A model generated the notes under the pieces. It was not told the DNA's origin. It was given only the letters and a program-made list of their open reading frames with translations, and did no database searches. Below, one piece after another: positions 34,915-43,126 of a stretch of 64,000 bases of DNA (position 1 is the stretch's first letter; each line of letters begins with the position of its first letter). Made by a program: the position numbers and the translations under genes. The stretch is from Streptomyces sp. NBC_01707 (GTDB taxonomy: Bacteria > Actinomycetota > Actinomycetes > Streptomycetales > Streptomycetaceae), in assembly GCF_041438805.1 (NCBI RefSeq), contig NZ_CP109190.1, forward strand, positions 9,114,001 to 9,178,000, written 5' to 3'.

Positions 34915-35286
34915 ATGGCGAGGGTGGAAGTGGAGGGCACCGATATCGTCGTTCGCCTGTCATGGTGGGAGAAGATCGCGGCACGCCACAGCGAGGTGCG
35001 GGTACCGGGATCGGCACTTCGCGGGCTGTATCTCGAGCCGGACTGGTGGCGGGCGCTTCGCGGTGGGCGCGGCCGGGGAACCTGGATTCCTGGACAGTTG
35101 TGCGCGGGTATCCGCCCGCTTCAGAAGGGGCAGGATTTCGCATTGGTACGGGCCGGCGGGCCGGTGCTGTGTGTGGAACTGCGCCGGTGCGCGCCGTTCA
35201 GCAGGCTGGCGATCTCCGTCTCCGACCCTGAGCGGGCGATGCGGGTCCTGTCGCCGCTGGTCCCGCGGGATCGTCTGGGAACGTGA
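34915..35286 (+). CDS. Hypothetical protein, 123 aa
   Basis: GAGGAGAGG stands directly before ATG 34915, giving a strong start. The product begins MARVEVEGTDIVVRLSWWEK, contains PGSALRGLYLEPDWWRALR and ends with SDPERAMRVLSPLV; it looks like a compact beta-rich domain with a C-terminal helix, as in small PH-like actinomycete proteins. No enzymatic motif is visible. It stands alone between two gene-poor stretches. Confidence 0.72.
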   Translation: MARVEVEGTDIVVRLSWWEKIAARHSEVRVPGSALRGLYLEPDWWRALRGGRGRGTWIPGQLCAGIRPLQKGQDFALVRAGGPVLCVELRRCAPFSRLAISVSDPERAMRVLSPLVPRDRLGT

Positions 35287-35844
35287 GCGCCGACGATTCG
35301 ATGTGGTTGATCGGACCCTCCGTGGCCGACTCCTTTCGCCCGTCCGGGACATGAGGCGAACGGCGCCCTGTGGAGCCCGCCACCCGGACGGGGGAATCAG
35401 CAGCAGGTGCCGTCGCCGTGAGCCAGGGGACATCTGACCCCGAACGGTTCACTCTCCGCTACGCCGCATCGATTCCGATCCGGAACCGGGAGCCCGGTGC
35501 GGTGTCGATGCCCGGAACAGCAAATGCAGTTGTGACGGCCGCCGTCGCTGCCGGAGGAATTCGTCACCGGTGCCTTCATCCACTGGCGCCTCAAGGGCCC
35601 CTTCAGCATCCGTGACCCCGAGGGCGCTCGCTTCACCGACTCCGGCGCGAACAGCGGTTGCCTCATTCAGCGTAGTCAGGTCGACTGCGCCGACCGGGTG
35701 CGGGGCCGGCCCCAGGCGTGCGCCCCTTCGACCCTTCCTCGCCGGACTGCTCTCGTGCGCGCGGTACGTCACCGATTGCGGCCTCGGAGTCATCGGCGCA
35801 GGGTGAGTACGTCAGTCCCCCTCACAGTGAAGGACAGCATCGTT
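35287..35844. other. Gene-poor stretch with an orphan protein-like fragment
   Basis: About 560 bp. On the plus strand 35536-35695 one frame reads LPEEFVTGAFIHWRLKGPFS then IRDPEGARFTDSGANSGC, bounded upstream by a stop and passing into Arg-rich sequence downstream. It has no proper start and looks like a decayed gene piece of unknown family. Confidence 0.3.
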
Positions 35845-36018
35845 ATGAGCAAGGCAAAGGCGAAGGCCAAGCAGGTCAAGGGCAAGCTGAAGGAAACCGC
35901 CGGCGACGCCATGGGCGACAAGGGTATGCAGGCAGAGGGCCGCAGCGAGCGACTGACGGGCAAGTCCCAGGAGACCGCAGCAAAGGCGGCCGAGCGGTTG
36001 AAGAAGTCCGGACGGTAG
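35845..36018 (+). CDS. CsbD family stress protein
   Basis: A 57-residue highly charged protein with the CsbD pattern AKQVKGKLKETAGDAMGDK and a Lys/Ala-rich second half. CsbD proteins are small general-stress proteins, sigma-B controlled in Bacillus. AAGGA precedes ATG 35845 by ten bases. No obvious sigma-B-type promoter was recognised upstream. Confidence 0.9.
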   Translation: MSKAKAKAKQVKGKLKETAGDAMGDKGMQAEGRSERLTGKSQETAAKAAERLKKSGR

Positions 36019-36347
36019 TTGTCCGGCTGGACGCAGGCAGGACCGCGCAGCCGGGCTGACGGCGTTCGTGCTTCACGCTCGTGCGCCGGAGCCTCAGATC
36101 TCGGTGCTACCGGACTTCGCCGGCGTTCAGCGAACGCCGAGTCGAGCTTCTTTCAACACCGGTTCGCAGGCCGATCACCCGTCATGCACGCCTCTTCGCA
36201 GGCGGAGTCATCGCGCCCGGCCCGTCGTCCCGTGCCCGCCATGGCTGTTCCTGAGCGTTCGTGTTGCGTACAGGACAGCCATGGCGGGGTGGACGGGTTC
36301 ACAAGCCCCCGCCCGCTCTGCGTGAGCGCTGATGGTCGGACGCGACA
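36019..36347. other. Intergenic stretch with long hairpin
   Basis: About 330 bp between csbD and the methyltransferase. No credible gene is seen. It holds the hairpin listed at 36235-36289. Confidence 0.4.
36235..36289. repeat. 18-bp imperfect inverted repeat
   Basis: CCCGCCATGGCTGTTCCTG and CAGGACAGCCATGGCGGG pair with one bulged T around a 17-base loop. It is 60 bp upstream of the methyltransferase start and 217 bp after csbD, so it could be a late terminator or a structured leader. Confidence 0.6.
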
Positions 36348-37007
36348 GTGAAACTCCTCAAGCCTCCAGGTGTCTACGCGCCGCAGGAAGACACAGCCAT
36401 GCTGATATCCGCCCTGCGGCGCGAACATCTGTCACCCCAGGCCGATGTGCTGGACGTGGGTACCGGTACCGGCGCATTGGCGATCGCCGCAGCCCACCAT
36501 GGTGCTGCCCGCGTCGTCGCCATCGACGCGTCGGCTGCGGCGGTGCTCACCGCACGACTGAACGCGCTGCTTTCCGGTCACGCACGGGCAATCCGGGTCA
36601 GCCGCGGCGACCTGACGGAACCTGTGACCGGCCTGAGATTCGACATGGTGCTGGCGAACCCACCGTACGTACCGTCGGCGGACGCTCGCATGACCGGCCG
36701 CGGCGCTGCTCGGGCCTGGGAGGCGGGGATCGACGGCCGGGCCGTCATCGACCGGCTCTGTGCCGAAGCTCCCGCTCTGCTGCGCCCAGGGGGTGTGCTG
36801 CTCGCGGTCCACTCCGTGATGAGCAACCCGGCGATGACCGTGAAGCGGCTGACCGAAGCCGAACTGGACGTCACCGTGACCGACCGCCGCTTCGTCCCCT
36901 TCGGCCCTGTGTTGCGTGAACGTGCCGACTGGCTGGAGGCCCAGGGGCTGATCGCGCGAGGCCAGGAGAAGGAGGAACTGGTGGTGATCCGTGCCGAACG
37001 GCCGTGA
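36348..37007 (+). CDS. HemK2/MTQ2-type protein methyltransferase
   Basis: A 219-residue class I methyltransferase. The N-terminal VYAPQEDTAML, the SAM loop VLDVGTGTGALAIAA at about residues 34-48 and the NPPYVPS motif at about 102-108 are the signature of glutamine/lysine N-methyltransferases such as HemK2 and PrmC. Its target protein is unknown. It starts at GTG 36348. The next gene (CDGSH) overlaps its end, suggesting an operon with a possible iron-redox theme. Confidence 0.87.
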   Translation: MKLLKPPGVYAPQEDTAMLISALRREHLSPQADVLDVGTGTGALAIAAAHHGAARVVAIDASAAAVLTARLNALLSGHARAIRVSRGDLTEPVTGLRFDMVLANPPYVPSADARMTGRGAARAWEAGIDGRAVIDRLCAEAPALLRPGGVLLAVHSVMSNPAMTVKRLTEAELDVTVTDRRFVPFGPVLRERADWLEAQGLIARGQEKEELVVIRAERP

Positions 37008-37251
37008 TGAACCAGGGGCCACGTCTCGGGCAGCCGCACGACGCGTCATGCAGGAGCCGGGTGGACCCATGCTTGTGGAAGGGCCCGTCGAAGTCGTCCA
37101 GGAGGACGGCACCATTGCTCGCTCGGACCGGCCTGTCGTCGCACTGTGCACCTGCCGACGGAGCCTCATCTTCCCTTGGTGCGACACGAGCCACCGCGGC
37201 CGGAAGAGGCGGAACGTGCCACCGACGGCCTCGGAGCGGCGTGCGGAGTGA
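36991..37251 (+). CDS. CDGSH iron-sulfur domain protein
   Basis: An 86-residue protein whose CTCRRSLIFPWCDTSH motif provides the three Cys and one His ligands of a [2Fe-2S] cluster, as in the mitoNEET family. The first half is polar and variable. GTG 36991 overlaps the methyltransferase end by 17 bases; ATG 37048 is an alternative giving 67 residues. In many streptomycetes such a gene neighbours a HemK2-like methyltransferase and an iron-containing redox enzyme; here a hemerythrin gene follows. Confidence 0.85.
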   Translation: MPNGRDEPGATSRAAARRVMQEPGGPMLVEGPVEVVQEDGTIARSDRPVVALCTCRRSLIFPWCDTSHRGRKRRNVPPTASERRAE

Positions 37252-37481
37252 GGACTCTCTCGCCGGGTCGCGACACCCCGCTGAGACGTTGGTCCGGCTC
37301 GGGCGCGCCGTGCCGCAGGGAAGCGGAAGCGCCGGGGCGTGCCCGGGGAGTGGCTGCGCCGGGGAGGTGACTGGCGTGTCCGTCTTCGCGTGCAGAGCGC
37401 AGGTTTTGCTTCCCCGACCTGTTGTCTGAGTGTCTGCGGCTCCGTTCTGCGGAGGGCGACGAACCCGAGGAAGGCACTGTC

Positions 37482-38045
37482 ATGGGACACGGCGGGAATG
37501 TGATCGTGGAGCTCACGGCCGATCATCGCGAGCTGGAGGAGTTGTTCGCGCAGATCGAAGCTCAGCCGGTCGAGCATCCACGGCGACGTGAGCTGGCCGA
37601 CCGGCTGACCGCGGAACTGGTGCGGCACTGCGTCGCCGAGGAGATGTACCTGTATCCGACGGTGCGCAAGGATGTACCGCACGGTGCGGCACTGGCGGAC
37701 AAGGAACTCGCCGATCACGCCAAGGTCGAGCAGATGCTCAAGGACCTCGAAGACCTGCGCGCCGACGATCCGCAGTTCAACGACATCGTCGCGAAGCTGA
37801 AGTTCGAGGTCGCTTCCCACGTGCGTGAGGAGGAGCACGAGCTGTTCCCGACACTCGCGGCGTCGTCTTCATCCGACAAGCTGGACGAGCTGGGGCGGCT
37901 GGTGCGGCGGGCCAAGGAGATGGCCCCCACCCGACCGCACCCCTCCCTCCCGAACACTCCGCCCGCCAACAAGCTGCTCGCGCCCGGCGTCGGACTGGTG
38001 GACCGTGTACGCGACCTGGTCAGCAGCCGTACGACCACAGGCTGA
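37482..38045 (+). CDS. Hemerythrin domain-containing protein
   Basis: A 187-residue helical protein with di-iron ligands visible in LTADHRELEELF, RHCVAEEMYLYP, DHAKVEQML and SHVREEEHELFP (about residues 9-130). Hemerythrin-like proteins bind O2, NO or iron. The C-terminal 60 residues form a Pro-rich and amphipathic extension. GAGGAAGG precedes ATG 37482 by eight bases. Confidence 0.88.
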   Translation: MGHGGNVIVELTADHRELEELFAQIEAQPVEHPRRRELADRLTAELVRHCVAEEMYLYPTVRKDVPHGAALADKELADHAKVEQMLKDLEDLRADDPQFNDIVAKLKFEVASHVREEEHELFPTLAASSSSDKLDELGRLVRRAKEMAPTRPHPSLPNTPPANKLLAPGVGLVDRVRDLVSSRTTTG

Positions 38046-38460
38046 ACCGTCGACCGGTGTCCGCAGGGGAGCATGGCACAACATCCCCGCATCCGGCGCC
38101 GCGCCCGCCGGCATGCCCCCGCCGGGCGGGGGCTGTCCCGGCGAAGAGGACCACGGCGGCTGCGAAGAAGCGCACGCCCAGGAAGACTTCCGCGAAGAAG
38201 CGCAGCGCGTCCTGACCGGAGCGGGCACTGTCCTGGCCGGCCGGCCGCAGATCGCTCCCGGCTCGCCACTCGCGGCAGTCTGCCGCCCGAGGCGTCGTCC
38301 TGACGCTGGAACCACTTGTGCGATACGGAGTGGGTGCTGCGACTCCCGGTCCGACACCGGCGGCGCGGACCGCCGGCCACAGTGAACGACCACCCGACAT
38401 CGCACATCGACGGGATGTCCGTGCCGCCCAAGTGCTGAGGTTTGCTCCTACCCTCGTCCC
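38046..38460. other. Gene-poor stretch with a Lys/Arg-rich mini-frame
   Basis: About 415 bp. A plus-strand frame from GTG 38057 to TGA 38216 ends in AAAKKRTPRKTSAKKRSAS, a basic tail like those of actinobacterial Ku or HU proteins. No ribosome site is visible, so it may be the tail of a lost gene. Confidence 0.3.
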
Positions 38461-38775
38461 ATGACCGAGAACGAGATCAAACTCAAGGCCATCGCTGCGC
38501 TCACCGCACTGCGCAGCGGGGTCGGTACGGACTATGTCTCGGACCTGCTCGGCGAGGTGGTTCCCGAGCATTTCGTCGTGTCTGCCGCCGCAGGTCCACG
38601 CGAGGTCGGGCTGTCCGTTCTGAGCCAGCTCTCTCAGCCGCTCAGTGCACTGATCACCGGATTCGTGCTCGCGTTCCAGGCCGTTGCGGACGCCTATGAC
38701 GAGACAGCACCTGCGACACCGACGGAGGAAATTCTTCAGGCCCTTGCACTCGAACTCGCGCGCGAATCGGATTGA
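38461..38775 (+). CDS. Hypothetical protein, 104 aa
   Basis: A clean frame from ATG 38461 encoding a helical protein with alternating Ala/Leu/Val-rich segments (KLKAIAALTALRSGVGTDYV) and an acidic Thr/Pro stretch near the C-terminus. No ribosome site is apparent, so translation may be leaderless. No family is recognised. Confidence 0.55.
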   Translation: MTENEIKLKAIAALTALRSGVGTDYVSDLLGEVVPEHFVVSAAAGPREVGLSVLSQLSQPLSALITGFVLAFQAVADAYDETAPATPTEEILQALALELARESD

Positions 38776-38980
38776 ACCGTTTCCCGAAGGCCGGCCCGCG
38801 CTCTCACGTATCCGCTCGTCGCTCGTCGATCCGGTGTCCGGCCGGTAGCTCGACAGCCGAGTCGACCCGGGTGGTCCTCTCGGCGGCGGCAGCGTCGACC
38901 TGGCGATCGAGGTGGGCTTCGGCCGGTCGAGCTTCGGCGGCTCGATGCTTCGTTCGACCGCCGACTCCGAGACATGGTGA

Positions 38981-39002
38981 GCCCCGTCCTTCAGGGCGGG
39001 GC
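38981..39002. repeat. IS605-like end hairpin remnant
   Basis: GCCCCGTCC-TTCA-GGGCGGGGC resembles the CTTCAG-centred hairpins at the ends of IS200/IS605-type elements in actinomycetes. No transposase or tnpB frame is left nearby. Confidence 0.35.
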
Positions 39003-39077
39003 GAGGCCACCTCGGCAGCTGCCGGGAGAGCGAACTCCGGCTGCCTGCCGGGCTTCGAAGCGGCGCCTCTCGCGGAT

Positions 39078-39587
39078 TCAGGCTCCCACAGTCCCGTCGA
39101 GCCCCTCCCGCAGAAGGTCCGCGTGTCCGTTGTGGCGGCCGTACTCGAGGAGGACGTGCACCATCACCATCCGCAGTGATACTTCCTCGTCCCATCTCGG
39201 CTGGTACCCGGCCAGGTCGAGGGAGTCGGCCTCCCGCTCGATGGAGCGTGACTTCTCCACCTCGGCCTCCCAGGCACGGAACGCCTCGTCCCTGGTTGAT
39301 GCGCTTGCGTCGTACGCCGCCTGGAAGTCAGGCTTGTCGGACCAGACCATGGGCGCGTCGTTGTCCTCGAACACCCGGCGGAACCAGGCGCGTTCCACCT
39401 CTGCCATGTGCCGCACCAGACCGAGCAGTGAGAGCGTTGACGGTGGCATCGAGCGCTGCCGCAGTTCCTCGTCGGCAAGTCCATCGCACTTCATGGCGAG
39501 AGTCGCACGGTGGTAGTCGAGGAAGGCCCGCAGCATGTCGCGTTCGCTGCCGAAATTGGGCGGTCCTGTGCGATTGTCGCTGGTCAC
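39078..39587 (-). CDS. DinB family protein
   Basis: A 169-residue four-helix-bundle protein of the DinB/DUF664 group. MLRAFLDYHRATLAMKCDGL begins the domain, followed by LLGLVRHMAEVERAWFRRVF with the first metal-ligand His and by VHVLLEYGRHNGHADLLREG with the other two. Related proteins use bacillithiol or mycothiol in thiol transfer. The GTG start at 39587 follows GAGAGG by eight bases. It is divergent from a second DinB gene 424 bp away. Confidence 0.88.
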   Translation of the reverse strand: MTSDNRTGPPNFGSERDMLRAFLDYHRATLAMKCDGLADEELRQRSMPPSTLSLLGLVRHMAEVERAWFRRVFEDNDAPMVWSDKPDFQAAYDASASTRDEAFRAWEAEVEKSRSIEREADSLDLAGYQPRWDEEVSLRMVMVHVLLEYGRHNGHADLLREGLDGTVGA

Positions 39588-40011
39588 TGGTCGTACCTCT
39601 CGTCCGTGGCCGTATCCGGAGCTCAGTATCCACTCCCTTCGGAAGTCCCTCGGAGGTGGGCCGTCTGCCCGACCCGGACCGTCACCAAGGGCGGCGAACG
39701 ACACAGGACTCGGTCCGGGTCGTCGGCGCCTCGGTGATCACGGGCGCAGGACGCAACGCGCTCGGCACCGGCGCTCACCCGGCCCACTGCCCCAAGTCGG
39801 ATACGGGCGGGACCCGTTGGGCAGGTCACCGTATCGCGTGGGCGAGAGCGCAAGGCGCTCCGGAGAATCGCGGAAGGACGGTCGCGGGGGAGGCCGGCTG
39901 GCCGGCCGGTGAAAGCATCCACCACGGTGTCGCGAGGCAGAGTCCCTGCGGCACCGTCGTGCGTTGCCTTGCAGAGCCTGATTGTCAGTGGCGAATGGAA
40001 GACTGCCCGGC
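39588..40011. other. Intergenic region between divergent DinB genes
   Basis: About 420 bp with no credible gene, operator repeat or terminator recognised; it should hold both promoters. Confidence 0.4.
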
Positions 40012-40611
40012 ATGATCGAACCGAACCCGAAGTCGGATCTTCTTCGCTACCTGCAAGACGGTCGTGACGCCCTGTTGTGGAAGCTCGACGGGCTCTCGGA
40101 GTACGACGTCCGCCGCCCTTTGACACCCACCGGAACCAATCTGTTGGGACTGGTCAAGCATGTCGCCGGCGTGGAGGTGGGGTACCTCGGCGACACGTTC
40201 GGGCGACCGTTCTTCGACGACGAACCGCCGCCCTGGTGGTACACGGAGGACGCCGAACCCAACGCGGACATGTGGGCCACCGCGGACGAGTCGCGCGAGG
40301 AGATCACCGGGCTGTACCGCCAGGTGTGGGAGCACTCGAACAGCACGCTCGCGACGCTCACGCTCGACGCGATCGGTCACGTCCCGTGGTGGCCGGAGGA
40401 ACGACGGGAGGTGACACTGCACCACGTCCTGGTGCGTGTGATCGCCGATACGCAACGGCACGCCGGTCACGCCGACATCGTGCGTGAGCTCATCGACGGG
40501 ACCGTCGGGCTGTTGAAGGGCGGTGACAACGTGCCACCGGGCGATCAGGCGTGGTGGGAGAGTCACCGGAGCCGACTGGAGCGCGCGGCGCGGGAAGCAG
40601 GCAACGGCTGA
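40012..40611 (+). CDS. DinB family protein
   Basis: A 199-residue protein with the DinB helical bundle. Metal-ligand histidines lie in GLVKHVAGVEVGYLG and in DTQRHAGHADIVREL, with another in LHHVLVRVIAD. It is longer than the divergent DinB copy because of a C-terminal GDQAWWESHRSRLE extension. ATG 40012 begins MIEPNPKSDLLRYLQ, which fits the family. Function is probably thiol-dependent detoxification, by family analogy. Confidence 0.88.
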   Translation: MIEPNPKSDLLRYLQDGRDALLWKLDGLSEYDVRRPLTPTGTNLLGLVKHVAGVEVGYLGDTFGRPFFDDEPPPWWYTEDAEPNADMWATADESREEITGLYRQVWEHSNSTLATLTLDAIGHVPWWPEERREVTLHHVLVRVIADTQRHAGHADIVRELIDGTVGLLKGGDNVPPGDQAWWESHRSRLERAAREAGNG

Positions 40612-40650
40612 TCCCGCGCCGCCACGGCCGACACCACCGGTTCGCGGGTT

Positions 40651-40672
40651 GGCCGTGCGGCGCCGCACGGCC
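40651..40672. terminator. Perfect 22-bp GC palindrome after the DinB gene
   Basis: GGCCGTGCGGC and GCCGCACGGCC are exact 11-base inverted halves with no spacer, 39 bp after the stop. Confidence 0.7.
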
Positions 40673-40776
40673 GGAAGCGTCTGCGGCTCGACAGCCGCCC
40701 CGGCATCGCCGGTGGTGTGAGCGCGCCCGGCGGTGCCGTCAACTGCCGGCACATGGGGGAGTCGACGGTCCCCGGA

Positions 40777-41420
40777 TCAGTCGGAGCCGGGCTCGCGGTG
40801 ACTCCGTACGACCTCCTTCACCTTGGCGACGGCGAATCCCCAGCCCTGTGCGAGTGTCGGTTCGGCCGGGACGGCGATTTCGTCAGGGTTCGTCAGTACG
40901 TCGAGCAGGAGCGGCCCCGGCGTGGACAATGCGCGTCGTACCGACTCGTCCAGCTCGGCGGGGTCCGTGACGCGGATGCCGGTGATGCCCATGGCGGTGG
41001 CCACCGCGGCGAAATCCGGGTTGTCCAGCAAGGTACCGAACTCAGGCAGTCCCGCCTGCTCCTGCTCCAACTTGACCATGCCGAGGCGGCGGTTGTCGAA
41101 GACGACGAGTTTGACGGGGAGATTGCCGGTCTTGAGGGTCATGAGATCACCGAGAAGCATGCTCAGGCCGCCGTCATCGCAGAATGGGTCGAGGTACTGC
41201 GCTCCCAGAGCATGTGGCATGGCATTGGCCATGGAGCCGAGGTTGTACGAGCCCAGGAGGCGTCGTGTACCGCGCATCTCCACGAATCGTGAGAGCCACA
41301 CGGTGGCCATTCCGGTGTCGGAGGTGAAGACGGCGGTGTCGGCGGCGACCCGGTCGACTGTGGCGGCCAGTGCCTCGGGCCTTACTCCGTTCCCGGGATT
41401 GTCGAGCGCCGAGCGGAGCC
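40777..41420 (-). pseudogene. 5'-truncated pyruvate oxidase (PoxB-type) pseudogene
   Basis: About 213 codons correspond to the C-terminal thiamine-pyrophosphate domain of pyruvate dehydrogenase (quinone)/pyruvate oxidase: VFTSDTGMATVWLSRFV, LLGSYNLGSMANAMP, VKLVVFDNRRLGMVKLEQE and LLLDVLTNPDE. The first two thirds (PYR and FAD domains, about 350 residues) are absent. The metal motif normally reading CGDGGLSM is CDDGGLSM, and about seven residues before it are deleted (ALGAQ-YLDPF). The remaining frame is still open but cannot encode an active enzyme. The sequence 5' of codon one is unrelated. Confidence 0.8.
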
Positions 41421-41547
41421 CCTCATCCTTGTCCGACGGGCACAGGCCTGCGGTCGTGACTGACGATCTGCCGAGTCGGAGGCGGCACCTCTGATGAGGC
41501 ATGGCCGGCAAACATCCTGTCGGCCGAGCATCGTTGCCGGGCATGCG

Positions 41548-41585
41548 ACGGCCCCCGGGACTCCTTGAGGAGTCCCGGGGGCCGT
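41548..41585. terminator. Perfect 17-bp-arm terminator
   Basis: ACGGCCCCCGGGACTCC and GGAGTCCCGGGGGCCGT enclose TTGA. It lies 23 bp after the PRC-barrel stop on the minus strand. Confidence 0.9.
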
Positions 41586-41607
41586 GCGGCACAGAACGGA
41601 CGCAGGG

Positions 41608-41976
41608 TCAGATGAACGGACCGCCGAAGGGTGTGCCGGCGCCGTAGTAGGTGCCCAGCTGGGCATGGTAGCCCGGGTCGCCGAGGTGCTTCTCCCGGTC
41701 GAATTCCGGGGCGTCCTTGATCTGCTCCTTGGTGCGGTCGACGAAGATCTTCTGCTCGTCCGGGTCGATGCCGACGACCGTGCTCGCCGGGAGCAGGACC
41801 TCCCGGCCGAAGATCCACACGCCGGTGTCCACCACCAGGTAGGCGTCATCGACCTCATCGGAATGCTTGTCGACCTTCCCGATGCTGCCGTCCGTCGCCT
41901 CGACCTTGTAGCCGGTGAGGTCGGGGCCCGTCGCACGGCCCGCAGTCGACTTGTAATTCCACACGTTCTCAGTCAC
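41608..41976 (-). CDS. PRC-barrel domain protein
   Basis: A 122-residue protein with a PRC-barrel (about residues 15-75, TGYKVEATDGSIGKVDKHSD and AYLVVDTGVWIFGREVLLPA) and a C-terminal Gly/Tyr-rich tail. PRC-barrel proteins of this sort are small stress-associated proteins in streptomycetes, function unknown. GTG 41976 lies eleven bases after GGAG and gives VTENVWNYKS. It is probably transcribed alone and ended by the strong hairpin. Confidence 0.87.
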   Translation of the reverse strand: MTENVWNYKSTAGRATGPDLTGYKVEATDGSIGKVDKHSDEVDDAYLVVDTGVWIFGREVLLPASTVVGIDPDEQKIFVDRTKEQIKDAPEFDREKHLGDPGYHAQLGTYYGAGTPFGGPFI

Positions 41977-42328
41977 GCGAAACAACTCCTCCGGTAAACG
42001 GAGGGCGGCAGGGATTCCCGCCGGCCTCCTTTCTCCGTACGTCGTGCACAGCGGTTTCGACCGCGTGCGGTCCGGGTGTCCCGCATCCGAAGATTGTCGC
42101 CCCGATGGAAAAGTGAATCGGGACCTTCTCCAATCTTCAGAAGGGCAGGCGTTCTCTGTGCTGAGTCACGGCGACCACCCGGCATCGTCCGCCTTCCCCC
42201 GATATCCGGCTTCAATCCGCCATCGGAAAACAGCGGCGGCGCCTGCTGTGAACGCGGTGGCCTGCTGCTTCGTCCGGAAGACGACGGGCCACCGCCCTGC
42301 ACTGCTTGGAATGCGCCGAAGGTGTCGG
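41977..42328. other. Gene-free stretch
   Basis: About 350 bp between the PRC-barrel start and the end of the hydrophobic mini-protein gene. Nothing recognisable on either strand. Confidence 0.4.
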
Positions 42329-42490
42329 CTACCAGCGGTACCAGCGGCCACTGCCACCCTTCGGGCGGGCGACGAAGCCGATCAGCCACAGGACCAGCAC
42401 GGCGATCGCGACCCACCACAGAATCTTCAGCGCAAAACCCGCGCCGAAGAGAATCAGGGCCAGCAGAAGAACGAGAAGCAGGGGAACCAT
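42329..42490 (-). CDS. Small hydrophobic membrane protein (53 aa)
   Basis: ATG 42490 follows GGAGG by about ten bases. The product is almost wholly hydrophobic (VPLLLVLLLALILFGAGFAL, then ILWWVAIAVLVLWLIGFV) with a short basic tail ending GRWYRW, so it spans the membrane twice. Similar tiny proteins are common in streptomycetes near PRC-barrel and CsbD genes and appear stress-related. Confidence 0.8.
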   Translation of the reverse strand: MVPLLLVLLLALILFGAGFALKILWWVAIAVLVLWLIGFVARPKGGSGRWYRW

Positions 42491-42639
42491 ATTTATCGAC
42501 CTCCGTACCATCGCTTGCCCCACCATTCCCTGACCATGCACACGAATTGAGATCAGCCTGCATTCGGGCACGTCAGTGCAATCTGACCTGCTCTCTTCCG
42601 GAATTGGATATGCGGCTGGAATGGGGATGCCCCTGGGCC

Positions 42640-43030
42640 GTGGACACCCACAGCGCAGCAGCGCTCGTCCGGAAGGCCACCGCCGCCCGCACGCTGTACG
42701 CCGACCGGGAACGGGTGGCCGCGACTGCGTCGCCACCCTGCGCCTGTACGCCGGGCCGCCACCCCGACGACCCACAGCTCACCGAGCTGATCGGCGAACT
42801 GTCCCCGCACAGCGAAGCGTTCTCTGCCCATGTGGGCCGACCACGACGTTCATGCCCACACCACCGGCACGAAACGCCTCCAGCCCCCGCTGGTCGGCGA
42901 CCCGCCCTGGGCTACGTCGTCCTGGCCGTCGAGGACGACCCGAGCAGACTCTTGTCATATACACCCGGAGCCGGCCTCACCCACTGCTGAAGCCCTCGAC
43001 ATCCTGGCCGGCTGGAGCGGCGCGACCCCC
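42640..43030 (+). pseudogene. Relic of an XRE-family regulator with MmyB-like C-terminal domain
   Basis: Pieces of the MmyB-like ligand domain are spread over the three plus frames in order: ARTLYADRERVAATA, then VATLRLYAG in another frame, then GRHPDDPQLTELIGELS, then WADHDVHAHTTGTKRL, then LGYVVLAVEDDP, EQTLVIYT, and finally SPTAEALDILAGWSG. At least four frame changes are needed. The N-terminal helix-turn-helix is missing. It is a decayed gene, not a sequencing slip, because the indels are many. Confidence 0.75.
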
Positions 43031-43126
43031 ACCGGCCGACCCGCTCCCGATCAGCGCCCAACGGAACAGGCTGACCCGAGGCCTGCGGTGCCGGACCACT
43101 CCGTACGTCCTGCCCGCTGCTCCGAC

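Noticed and set aside
33383..35437. 684-codon plus-strand frame covering the dnaK 5' end and beyond
   Set aside because: It is antisense to dnaK at its start and overlaps the well-supported 34915-35286 gene in another frame; no domain is present.
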